Shown: piece by piece, positions 7,589 to 14,339 of the stretch
Numbering within the stretch: the first letter of the stretch is position 1
Layout: every line of letters begins with the position of its first letter
DNA from: Gammaproteobacteria bacterium
GTDB lineage: Bacteria > Pseudomonadota > Gammaproteobacteria > Steroidobacterales > SZUA-146
Assembly: GCA_003228965.1 (NCBI GenBank)
Contig: QIGP01000386.1
Coordinates: 1-14,339, forward strand
DNA: 14,339 bases
Reading direction: 5' to 3'
Translations under genes and position numbers: made by a program
The notes under the pieces: model-generated
Database searches by the model: none
What the model saw: only the letters and a program-made list of their open reading frames with translations
Told to the model about the DNA's origin: nothing

Positions 7589-7620
7589 GGGTTACGTGAT
7601 CGACCTCACGTTAATAACCC
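7589..7620. other. bulged hairpin upstream of the riboswitch
   Basis: GGGTTA-CGTGA (7589-7599) pairs with TCACG-ttaa-TAACCC (7606-7620): 11 bp, a six-base loop and a four-base bulge. It lies about 30 bp before the aptamer. It could be part of the leader, a terminator without T-tract for upstream reading, or a protein-binding site. Confidence 0.35.
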
Positions 7621-7649
7621 TCAACGCACCTCATAGTTAAGCGTTAGCT

Positions 7650-7727
7650 GACAAAGGCTCACTCGTTGAAAGGCGAGGTCGCAAAGCTACCGGTCTAAAG
7701 GAGTGTTCCTATGACGGCGGGGTTGCC
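7650..7727 (+). ncRNA. cyclic di-GMP-I (GEMM) riboswitch aptamer
   Basis: The segment matches the GEMM-I consensus in order. A CTCGTT-GAAA-GGCGAG hairpin (7663-7678) carries the GAAA tetraloop that docks into the other arm. Next come the invariant GCAAAGC (7681-7687) and ACCGGTCTAA (7689-7698), then a short GGA-GTGT-TCC hairpin (7700-7709), then CTATGAC (7709-7715) and the terminal GGCGGGGTTGCC (7716-7727). These are the hallmarks of the Vibrio Vc2-type aptamer, which binds c-di-GMP in the three-way junction. It is on the same strand as the giant surface-protein gene, with 150 nt between aptamer and ATG 7878 and no other gene between, so that gene is the obvious target. Whether ligand turns expression on or off is not evident: there is no T-tract terminator behind it. 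Confidence 0.9.
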
Positions 7728-7781
7728 AGGCAAGAAGATTTTATCTTGCCAAACAGGTACATTATCGCACCTGAACCCGCC
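7716..7781 (+). promoter_or_regulatory. possible riboswitch expression platform: alternative helix and hairpin
   Basis: The 3' edge of the aptamer (GGCGGG-g-TT-gc-CAGG, 7716-7730) is complementary to CCTGAACCCGCC at 7770-7781: 12 pairs with one- and two-base bulges. This helix would consume the conserved GGGGTTGCC strand and so cannot coexist with the ligand-bound aptamer. Between them a perfect hairpin GGCAAGA/TCTTGCC (7729-7735 with 7744-7750) can form and overlaps the alternative helix by two bases. The arrangement fits a mutually exclusive switch, but the output (transcription, translation or RNA stability) is inference. Confidence 0.45.
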
Positions 7782-7877
7782 TCATAATAATAGTTCACTC
7801 TTCAAAGAGTTGTACCGAAAGCGTTACGACAAAACAGCCAACTGTGTCACCACATTGTTTTGTTGAGATGGAAGTAT

Positions 7878-10800
7878 ATGCGTAATAAGAACCAACTAGT
7901 TTCTCTGTGCTACAGCGTTATGGCGGCTGCCTGCCTGCTGTATGGCACATCTGCCTTCGCGACCATTGTAGACGATCTGCAACCCGGTACGTGGCTGGAA
8001 ATTCCGAACTCGAAACTCGAAACGCTAAATCCTTGTCCCGGTGACAACTGCAACTACTCCGCACCCATCCAGGGTTTCTTCGGCATTATGGACGCCTGGA
8101 ACGGAGGCACATACGACACCAATCAAAATCGACTGATTGTCTGGGGTGGTGGCCACCAGTCGTACTTTGGCAACGACATGTACGCATTCGATCTCGACAC
8201 TCTAAGCTGGTCGCAATTGATGGCGCCATCGGATTACGAGGTGACCTCCGCTCAAGAATCTGCTGGCCAATTTCCAGACGGTCGACCTGTTTCGCGCCAC
8301 ACCTACAACAGTCTGGTTTTCATAGAATCACAAAATGCTTTTCTTGCCGCAGGCGCGTCCGTTCTAAGTCCAAGCGGTCAAAGCGGTGACGCCAAATTCT
8401 GGAAACTCGATTTTGACAATGCAAACCTTGAGTGGTCGCGCGGTCAGGACGGCGATTCGAACGGTAGCTTGGGCTCAGGCTACGCCGCCTACAACCCGGC
8501 TACTCAAACCGTATTCTACCACCGCGAAATTGGTGGTCGCATGTACGAGTACAACCCAAGCACTAACACGCACAGGTTTTTAACCCAACAACCGTTGCAA
8601 TTCTATGCAACGCCAGCGATCGATACTTCGCGAAATAAAATGCTGGTTCTCGGCGGCGGTACTTCACAAGCTATGGTCTGGGATCTGAATACCGACATTC
8701 CGACCTATACCAATTTGTTAAACGTCTCGGCATTTACAGGAAGTGCAGGAAATGAGCTCGCTAACGACGGCCAGTTTGGTCTCGACTACGACTCACAAAA
8801 CGATCAGTACGTCGCGTGGAGAGGTGGCAGCACGGTTTACTACATTAACCCGGTCACGTTTCAGGTCACCAAATCGACCCTGCCAGGTAGCGGTCCCGGT
8901 GCTGCATCGACAAACGGCACCTACGGTCGATTCCAATACGCACCGTCAGTGGGTGGCTTTGTTGTCGTTAACGCGACCAACAGAAACGTACACGTTTTCA
9001 AAACCGCGGCCGGCGGCACCAACCCTGGGCCTATTGTCAGCTTTTCAGCCAACGATGAAACCATCGACGAAGGCGCAAGCGTTACTCTTAGCTGGTCAGC
9101 CACCAACGCGACAGGCTGTGTAGCTTCTGGCGACTGGTCAGGCTCACTTGCTGTATCTGGCAGTCAGACCATTCCAAACATCAGCGCTGACCAAACCTTT
9201 GTTATCACCTGCTCAGGCGACGGCGGCGACACCACACAAAACGTAAGCATTACCGTAAACGCAGTAGCACCTCCGCCACCAGGCGCCGACGACTGGGCCT
9301 CTCGGTCAGGCGCAGCGGGCGTACTGTCAGCCTACCGCTTCGATTCTGTTGACGAAATTAATAACTGGAAGCAACTCGATGGCTCTGCGGGCAACGTAGC
9401 TTGGGAAACCGGCAACAAAACCTCAGGTAACGGCGCGCTTCGCATTAACGTTTTAAATTCAGACGGTAGCAACTCAGGCAGCTGGCGCCGTTGGCTCGCG
9501 GACGATCAACGCGAGTTCACCGAGGGTGACGAATTTTACGTATCGTACCGGCAGTATTTCCCCTCGTATTTTTCTACCCACGTATTCAACGGTGGCGGCT
9601 GGAAGCAGTCCATCATCAGTCGTAACGCGGCTGAAATGAACGGCGTTAGCCAGGATTGTAGTACTGGAGAATGCGGGTCAAACCAGCTCAACGAACTGGT
9701 ATTGGTTAACAACCGATACCGCGGACTCATTCAGGGCTACAACCGAAACTCGAACGGCGCGTACCCCGGCTGGGATGTTGGCACCAGTAACGCTTGCTCC
9801 AACACCGATTTTGTCTACCAAAACGCTGTGGACCGCGGCCCTCAAAATGTCGGCAGCGCCTGCGAAAATGATCGCGCAAGATACGGTGGTTTATTCTCTT
9901 ACGGTTCTCGCACGGGTAGCCCCGATCCGTTAACCGGCGCTTTTACTTACGGTGAAGACCAATGGGTCACTTTCAAACTGTGGGTGAAACTAGGAAGCCA
10001 GGGTACCAGCACAGCAAACTCTCAAGTAAAAATATGGGCCGCTCGCGAAGGCGAGAACTGGGACCTCCTAATTGACCGCGACAACCTGGACCTTGGTGCA
10101 GGCCCTGCACACAATACGCTGTGGCTGTTACCTTACGACACCGGCAAGCAAGCCAACCCAAGCCGTCAGGATACGTACACGCTTTACGACGAAGTGATTG
10201 TCTCATTGAACGACATTGTCGTTCCAGGTGGCGACGCACTTCCACCACCACCGGCTGAACCTGCAGTTACACTCAGTGCAAGCAGTACCTTTGTAGTGAC
10301 TGGCGACAACGTTAACCTGACCTGGAGCTCAACTAACGCAAACAGCTGTCAGGCATCGGGAGACTGGAGTGGATCACTTGGCGTCAGTGGTCAACAAACC
10401 CTGTCTAACCTTCAACAAAACTCAGCGTTCACCATTACCTGCACAGGCGACGGTGGCAGCGCAAACTCCACCGTGCAAGTTGACGTTCAGGCACCTGCAG
10501 CTGCGCCGGTAATTGAGCTGGAATCAAGCAGCACGTCCGTGGTGACGGGCACTACCATTAGCCTGACCTGGAGCTCAACTAACGCAAGCAGTTGTCAGGC
10601 TTCTGGCGACTGGAGTGGATCCGTTGGTGTGAGCGGACAACAAGCGTTCACTAATCTTCTGGAAATCTCTACTTACACTCTCACTTGTACGGGCGCCGGT
10701 GGTACGACCAGCGAAACCGTTCAAGTCAATGTAACAGCGCCTACAGATCCACCGGTTCTGGAATTTAATATGTCGCCGCTAGCGCTTAGGCCTCTAGGTA

Positions 10801-12209
10801 CTGTGGTGTTGATCTGGAATTCGCCAAACTCGAATTCCTGTACTGCAAGTGGAAGTTGGAGTGGCTTGCGTAACATCGCCGGCATACAAATTGTCGGACC
10901 CGTTGCCACATCAGAAACTTATACCATTAGCTGTACTAACAACATAGGAACTATAGAAGACACCATTACAGTTTCGTATGCCGACTCCGACTCGGACGGC
11001 ATGGCGGATGTTTGGGAAATGGTTATGTTTGGGTCGCTGCAAAACACCGGTAACAACGACTCCGACTCCGATGGACTTATAGACCAGGAAGAATACGAGC
11101 ATGGCACTGACCCTGGGCGTGACGACACCGATGGCGACGGACAATCCGACGGCGACGAAGTCGCGGGCGGCAGCGATCCACGCGATTCAGGTAGCATTTC
11201 GGGCAACACTTCGCCAAACCAACCTGTTGTGGTAGATAACCGTAAAGCCGACTTGGTTTCTTTCGAGCTCGAAGCCGTTAGCGGTTATATCGATCCTGAC
11301 GGCAATCCACTGAACTACTCGCAGTGGCAGATAGCACTGGATCAGGGCTACACTTCACTCGTGTTCGACCGTAGCGTGGTCGGCTCAACCTCAATGATGG
11401 TGCCAATGGGCGTGCTCCAGCCGAGCGAAACCTATTACCTGCGCACACGTCACTTCGACAGTTCCAACACTCCATCGGCCTGGTCGATAACAGCGACGCT
11501 TGTAGGAGATCCGCAATTTCCTAACGACGCCGACAACAACCACGTTAACGACACGTATCAGGTGCCCGGGAATCCAGACACCAACAACAACGGAGTTGCC
11601 GACCAGAACGAAGGTATCTGTAATTTGTACGATGCCGAAGGCGGTAACGTGATCGGACTAACCAGTAATCTGGGTACGATACAGTGCTACACGTCGGTAG
11701 CTAATTCAGTAGCCGCCAACGGCGATCTTGCCAGTGGCAGCGAAGTACCCCTTGGTATGTTCAGCTTCCGGATTGAGAATTTGACTGTCGACCCGTCCAA
11801 TCCAGTATCAGTGGACGTGACGTTTTACCTTCCGGAATCCTATGCGACCGACAGCGGCTGGCAAAAGTTCGATGAAGCCACCGGAGAATTTAGCGACTAC
11901 TCATCTAACGTAACGTTTAGTGGAAATACAGCTACAGTACGCCTGGTTGACGGCGGCGTAGGTGATCAAGACGGCACAGTAAACGGAATAATCGTCGACC
12001 CGAGTGGCCCGGTTGTTGCCGAGGCCGCTGTAACTCCTCCTGTAATTCCACCTGTAACTCCTCCGGTGACTCCGCCGGTAGCGCCTCCAACCACTTCACC
12101 GGCACCATCGAGTAGCGGTGGCGGCGGACTTGGTGTTCTTGGACTTGCTCTGCTGCTTGGCGTGGGCCGTAGACGCGTTCTTGTGCGGGCGGGTGAACAA
12201 AGACAGTAA
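7878..12209 (+). CDS. giant secreted multidomain surface protein: kelch propeller, Ig-like repeats, lyase-like jelly roll, choice-of-anchor U, GlyGly-CTERM-like tail
   Basis: The 1443-aa protein starts at ATG 7878 (purine-rich GAGATGGAAG before it), preferred over in-frame TTG 7860 because it gives a normal signal peptide cut after AFA (residue 28). Domains by residue: kelch/galactose-oxidase-like propeller ~68-375 (NRLIVWGGGHQSYFGNDMYA); Ig-like domain ~383-463; concanavalin-type jelly roll ~471-786, like polysaccharide lyases (YRQYFPSYF, LWLLPYDTGK, YDEVIVS); Ig-like domains ~795-873, ~876-954 and ~958-1034, each with two Cys and a SWS/TWS core; Asp-rich thrombospondin-3-like calcium repeats ~1035-1108; Fn3-like ~1113-1211; a second Asp/Asn-rich run; choice-of-anchor U-like region ~1248-1375 (LGMFSFRIENL, VRLVDGGVGDQDGTVNGIIV); Pro-rich spacer; SSGGGGLG, a hydrophobic span and RRR. 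The tail resembles GlyGly-CTERM, a rhombosortase signal. Likely an envelope-attached polysaccharide-binding or -degrading protein; catalysis is unproven. A c-di-GMP riboswitch precedes it and a terminator follows. Confidence 0.92.
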   Translation: MRNKNQLVSLCYSVMAAACLLYGTSAFATIVDDLQPGTWLEIPNSKLETLNPCPGDNCNYSAPIQGFFGIMDAWNGGTYDTNQNRLIVWGGGHQSYFGNDMYAFDLDTLSWSQLMAPSDYEVTSAQESAGQFPDGRPVSRHTYNSLVFIESQNAFLAAGASVLSPSGQSGDAKFWKLDFDNANLEWSRGQDGDSNGSLGSGYAAYNPATQTVFYHREIGGRMYEYNPSTNTHRFLTQQPLQFYATPAIDTSRNKMLVLGGGTSQAMVWDLNTDIPTYTNLLNVSAFTGSAGNELANDGQFGLDYDSQNDQYVAWRGGSTVYYINPVTFQVTKSTLPGSGPGAASTNGTYGRFQYAPSVGGFVVVNATNRNVHVFKTAAGGTNPGPIVSFSANDETIDEGASVTLSWSATNATGCVASGDWSGSLAVSGSQTIPNISADQTFVITCSGDGGDTTQNVSITVNAVAPPPPGADDWASRSGAAGVLSAYRFDSVDEINNWKQLDGSAGNVAWETGNKTSGNGALRINVLNSDGSNSGSWRRWLADDQREFTEGDEFYVSYRQYFPSYFSTHVFNGGGWKQSIISRNAAEMNGVSQDCSTGECGSNQLNELVLVNNRYRGLIQGYNRNSNGAYPGWDVGTSNACSNTDFVYQNAVDRGPQNVGSACENDRARYGGLFSYGSRTGSPDPLTGAFTYGEDQWVTFKLWVKLGSQGTSTANSQVKIWAAREGENWDLLIDRDNLDLGAGPAHNTLWLLPYDTGKQANPSRQDTYTLYDEVIVSLNDIVVPGGDALPPPPAEPAVTLSASSTFVVTGDNVNLTWSSTNANSCQASGDWSGSLGVSGQQTLSNLQQNSAFTITCTGDGGSANSTVQVDVQAPAAAPVIELESSSTSVVTGTTISLTWSSTNASSCQASGDWSGSVGVSGQQAFTNLLEISTYTLTCTGAGGTTSETVQVNVTAPTDPPVLEFNMSPLALRPLGTVVLIWNSPNSNSCTASGSWSGLRNIAGIQIVGPVATSETYTISCTNNIGTIEDTITVSYADSDSDGMADVWEMVMFGSLQNTGNNDSDSDGLIDQEEYEHGTDPGRDDTDGDGQSDGDEVAGGSDPRDSGSISGNTSPNQPVVVDNRKADLVSFELEAVSGYIDPDGNPLNYSQWQIALDQGYTSLVFDRSVVGSTSMMVPMGVLQPSETYYLRTRHFDSSNTPSAWSITATLVGDPQFPNDADNNHVNDTYQVPGNPDTNNNGVADQNEGICNLYDAEGGNVIGLTSNLGTIQCYTSVANSVAANGDLASGSEVPLGMFSFRIENLTVDPSNPVSVDVTFYLPESYATDSGWQKFDEATGEFSDYSSNVTFSGNTATVRLVDGGVGDQDGTVNGIIVDPSGPVVAEAAVTPPVIPPVTPPVTPPVAPPTTSPAPSSSGGGGLGVLGLALLLGVGRRRVLVRAGEQRQ
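10260..10738 (+). repeat. tandem Ig-like domain repeat with near-identical core
   Basis: The second and third Ig-like domains repeat with a period of 246 bp (82 codons). A 26-bp stretch is identical at 10316-10341 and 10562-10587 (encoding the LTWSSTNA core), and the following QASGDWSGS and VSGQQ blocks are also shared. The first (from ~9026) and fourth (from ~10750) copies are clearly more diverged, so this pair is the youngest duplication or has been kept alike by recombination. Confidence 0.8.
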
Positions 12210-12234
12210 CCTCAGCAAAAAGCACTATTAAGAA

Positions 12235-12266
12235 GGGTCGAGACATGGAGTTTCGGCCCTTTTTTT
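12235..12266 (+). terminator. intrinsic terminator of the giant surface-protein gene
   Basis: GGGTCGAGAC (12235-12244) pairs with GTTTCGGCCC (12250-12259) over 10 bp with a five-base loop ATGGA, followed directly by seven T (12260-12266). It lies 25 bp behind the stop and separates the gene from the YkgJ-like gene. Confidence 0.9.
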
Positions 12267-12358
12267 AGTCTCTAGCGCCCAACAGTAAACGACCTCAACA
12301 CACACTCCAACGGCAGTGCTATGCTTACCACCATATTCGAATTCAAGTATCCCCTGTT

Positions 12359-12736
12359 ATGAAGCCCTGTAACGCCTGCGGAAAATGTTGTACTAAATAC
12401 GGCGGAGGCGGCCTGTCCGCGACACCTGACGAAATTGAGAACTGGAAGGAATACAGACCGGACATCTATCACTTCGTAGCGAACGATGAAATTTGGACCG
12501 ACCCGGAAACAGGCGTTGTCATGGAGAGTTGCCCGTTTTTATATCAGGACTCAACCGGGCGCAGGCATCTGTGTAAGATTTACGATCAACGACCTGAAGA
12601 CTGTCGCTTGTATCCGTCGTCCGTTGACGAAATGATTCAGGACGACTGCGAAATGATTGAACTCAAAGACCGGCGCAACCCAAGACAGGCAGCCAAGGAC
12701 CTTGCTGCGTTAATGGCCGATAGCCGGCCGTCTTAG
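12359..12736 (+). CDS. YkgJ-family cysteine cluster protein
   Basis: The 125-aa soluble protein belongs to the YkgJ/UPF0153 family of small proteins thought to bind zinc or an iron-sulfur cluster; no reaction is established. The signature is complete: CNACGKCC at residues 4-11 (Cys4, 7, 10, 11), a central aromatic/acidic segment, then MESCPFLY, RRHLCKIYDQRPEDCRLYP and a further Cys in DDCEMI. The CxxCxxCC start together with C-x-IY-x-RP-x-x-C is diagnostic of the family. ATG 12359 is chosen because the first Cys motif starts three codons later; no strong Shine-Dalgarno is visible. It stands alone behind a terminator and so probably has its own promoter in 12267-12358. Confidence 0.88.
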   Translation: MKPCNACGKCCTKYGGGGLSATPDEIENWKEYRPDIYHFVANDEIWTDPETGVVMESCPFLYQDSTGRRHLCKIYDQRPEDCRLYPSSVDEMIQDDCEMIELKDRRNPRQAAKDLAALMADSRPS

Positions 12737-12860
12737 CTCCTCGCTAACCGCGCTGTCCAAGCTGCCAGGTCTATACAAGGAACTTGCGGCACTCTTGTCT
12801 TATCCCGTCTGAGTCGCAGTTTTTTGTCTTCGCGACGTGCTTTGACGCAATATCATTGCA

Positions 12861-13724
12861 GTGAAAAAAGCCACCGAGCTTCGCAAGTTTGGTATCAACA
12901 ACCGCACTACTGGTGTTTATCAAGCAGGCCTGCGCAATAATCTGATTCTTCTTCGGAATTCGAAATTCCTGGATAGCAACCACACCATCTTACACGAGTA
13001 CATTCATTTCCTGACTCGAAATGGTAGCACCCGAAATTACCCACGGTGGTTTTCAGAGGGGTTCGCCGAATACTTTGGAACAGCCACCCTCAATGAAGGT
13101 GGTTTCGAAATAGGTCGTTTCCCGGTAGATCGTTTACGCAGCTTCCGCAATTGCGATTGGGTTGCAATTAAGTGGATAATTTTAGACTCGAGAAGATCTG
13201 GCTGCATGTTTTATCCCGAATCATGGGCCTTGGTGCACTACATACAAACTTTGCCCGACCAGTCCAAAATGATGAACGACTATTTGCAGCGAATAGAAAA
13301 GGGAGAAGACAACGTATCCGTCCTTCTTGACATGGGTACATACTGGTTAAGCCAGACGCGGGAAGAAGACAGCGCCACTCGCAATAAGTACTTGAAAACC
13401 GCACGAAAATATTTTGGCAAAGCCTGAAAGCTGGATGAAACTCTTCCCGAAATTTACGCCAAATATGACAAGAGCTTTTTGATGCAACAAGAATTCGAAA
13501 AATCAATAGACACACTAACAGCGGCATACCGCTTACTACCCTCCGCTATGCTTGTGCGCCTGGACTTAGCCGAGGCCTATGTTGGCATTGGTAAAATGGA
13601 AGACGCACGGGCACACGCTCAGGCGGTAAAAATATGGAGTCACGAAGAAAGTGAGGCGCGTAAAAAAGCCGAAGAACTCCTTAATCAAATCAACCCTCCT
13701 GTTACCGATGAGAAAAATGACTAA
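12861..13724 (+). pseudogene. broken metallopeptidase-TPR gene (HExxH gluzincin-like) with in-frame TGA
   Basis: From GTG 12861 the frame gives 188 aa with a zinc-peptidase core: HEYIH at residues 45-49 and PRWFSEGFAEYF at 61-72, whose Glu66 or Glu70 would be the third ligand. This HEYxH...W(F/Y)xEGxAEY pattern belongs to large exported peptidase-like proteins with TPR tails. The frame stops at TGA 13425-13427 in the middle of a TPR helix (TARKYFGKA, stop, KLDETLPEIYAKY), then continues in the same frame to 13724 with a further TPR-like region (EFEKSIDTLTAAYRLLPSAM and AEAYVGIGKMEDA). A single change such as TTA to TGA would explain it. The usual N-terminal ~100-150 residues and signal peptide are also missing: the frame is closed by TGA at 12843. 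Two separate proteins, starting at 12861 and about 13479, are possible but less likely than decay. Confidence 0.75.
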
Positions 13725-14339
13725 CGACAGCGTAAAATCTCGAAGGAATTTCGCGCAACAGCTCTTCTTAAAAATACCGCGGTGAATTGCGGACCAGAAC
13801 AACCACCCCGAACTGGCCTGGTGCAAACCAATTGATGAATTGGCAAAGCTACTACGTTACTTCCCGTCAATACGGCGAATGGCCCGCTTGCAACTTCTGG
13901 TTTGAATCTTGGGCATTGATGTGAGTACCCTTGACCCGACGCTCGACATTAAGAGCCAACCGGTCAGAAAATAGCGCTACGCGATCAGCACCTGAAAACC
14001 GCTCGAGAGCACTACCCCCTAGAAACTTGCAGGCGACCGGAGAGCTTCAATAAAAACTACTAACTGCCGCGAAGCACCAACCGCTAACTGACGCATAGAA
14101 AGACACAATACAACTGCGCTGAAACAACTACGCTCTGGTTGTCCACAATAGAGTTTTGAAAAATGGAGCGCTGTTCGTATCACAAGGCATTCAACACGCC
14201 CCGTTCCGAGCTGCCAGCCGATTACAGGTATTCTTCGACAGAAAACGGCCGAGGCTGTGTGAAAACACCTGCTCGTCATTGCGCGCCCGCAGACCGCGTG
14301 TGTGGCAATCTCCGTCCGGTTGCTGCGCACCCGCTTGGG
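13725..14339. other. no convincing gene
   Basis: The last ~600 bp contain no reading frame I would call. A plus-strand 39-codon run (about 13788-13908, containing WCKPIDELAKLLRYFPSIRR) reads helical but has no start. The long minus-strand frame near 14019-14330 is Cys/Arg/Ser-rich without a recognisable pattern and is probably chance. No tRNA-like or terminator-like structure was seen. Confidence 0.5.

Larger units (their letters stand above)
6927..7649. other. long gene-poor region upstream of the riboswitch
   Basis: No intact gene is visible. The stretch contains the SnoaL-like relic (6965-7103), a CGTAAA/TTTACG hairpin directly behind it (7106-7125), a long imperfect hairpin at 7398-7445 and a strong bulged hairpin at 7589-7620. 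A 47-codon minus-strand frame (7226-7369, containing WYFYGYVGAPITDFDRVRDD) reads like protein but has no start and no recognised relative. The sequence is AT-rich between about 7105 and 7235. The promoter of the giant gene must lie near its end, before the aptamer, but no good -35/-10 pair stands out. Confidence 0.5.

Noticed and set aside
7236..7646. Integron attC-like ends (GCCTAAC near 7236 and GTTAAGC near 7636)
   Set aside because: The distance of about 400 bp is far beyond an attC site, no paired L'' and L' boxes were found, and there is no integrase or cassette array.
11932..12246. Minus-strand frame of 104 codons over the end of the giant gene
   Set aside because: It mirrors the Pro/Gly-rich tail and crosses the intrinsic terminator; low complexity explains its openness.
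13846..13890. Second GEMM-like element, because GCAAAGCTAC recurs near 13847
   Set aside because: Only these ten bases match; the ACCGGTCTAA, CTATGAC and GGGGTTGCC parts and the GAAA-loop arm are absent.
14019..14330. Minus-strand frame of 103 codons at the window end
   Set aside because: Cys/Arg/Ser-rich composition, no domain pattern and no ribosome-binding site; probably chance.

Overview
The window looks like chromosomal DNA from a Gram-negative bacterium, most likely a marine or otherwise free-living gammaproteobacterium. This rests on a GEMM-I (c-di-GMP-I) riboswitch, a secreted multidomain protein with a choice-of-anchor U-like region and a GlyGly-CTERM-like tail, and a TPR-type serine/threonine kinase of a kind common in that class. 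I cannot name the genus. No tRNA, rRNA, CRISPR array, insertion sequence or integrase is visible.

Left part (1-5678). The window opens inside the 3' end of a probable beta-lactamase-fold serine hydrolase. A 90-aa conserved-looking hypothetical protein follows. Twelve bases after its stop comes a dimethylargininase (DDAH), whose conserved N-terminus has no ATG/GTG/TTG start. Convergent to it is a two-gene minus-strand unit: a nitrilase and, 12 bp downstream, an 832-aa receptor-like Ser/Thr kinase with a C-terminal TPR region.

Middle (5679-7877). A flavin monooxygenase follows, again without a standard start codon in front of its Rossmann motif; an ATA at the right distance from AGGA is the best candidate. 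About 950 bp without an intact gene come next. This gap holds the wreck of a SnoaL/NTF2-like gene, several hairpins and, at 7650-7727, a clear c-di-GMP-I riboswitch aptamer with a plausible downstream switching helix.

Right part (7878-14339). The riboswitch leads into a 1443-aa exported protein: signal peptide, kelch-like propeller, Ig-like domain, polysaccharide-lyase-like jelly roll, three more Ig-like domains, Asp-rich calcium-type repeats, Fn3-like region, choice-of-anchor U-like region, Pro-rich spacer and Gly-rich/TM/Arg tail. It ends at a strong intrinsic terminator. After it come a YkgJ-type cysteine-cluster protein and a metallopeptidase-TPR gene broken by an in-frame TGA and apparently lacking its 5' part. 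The last 600 bp hold no convincing gene.

The most interesting unit is the riboswitch plus the giant surface protein: it implies that c-di-GMP, the sessile/motile second messenger, directly controls a carbohydrate-related, surface-anchored protein.
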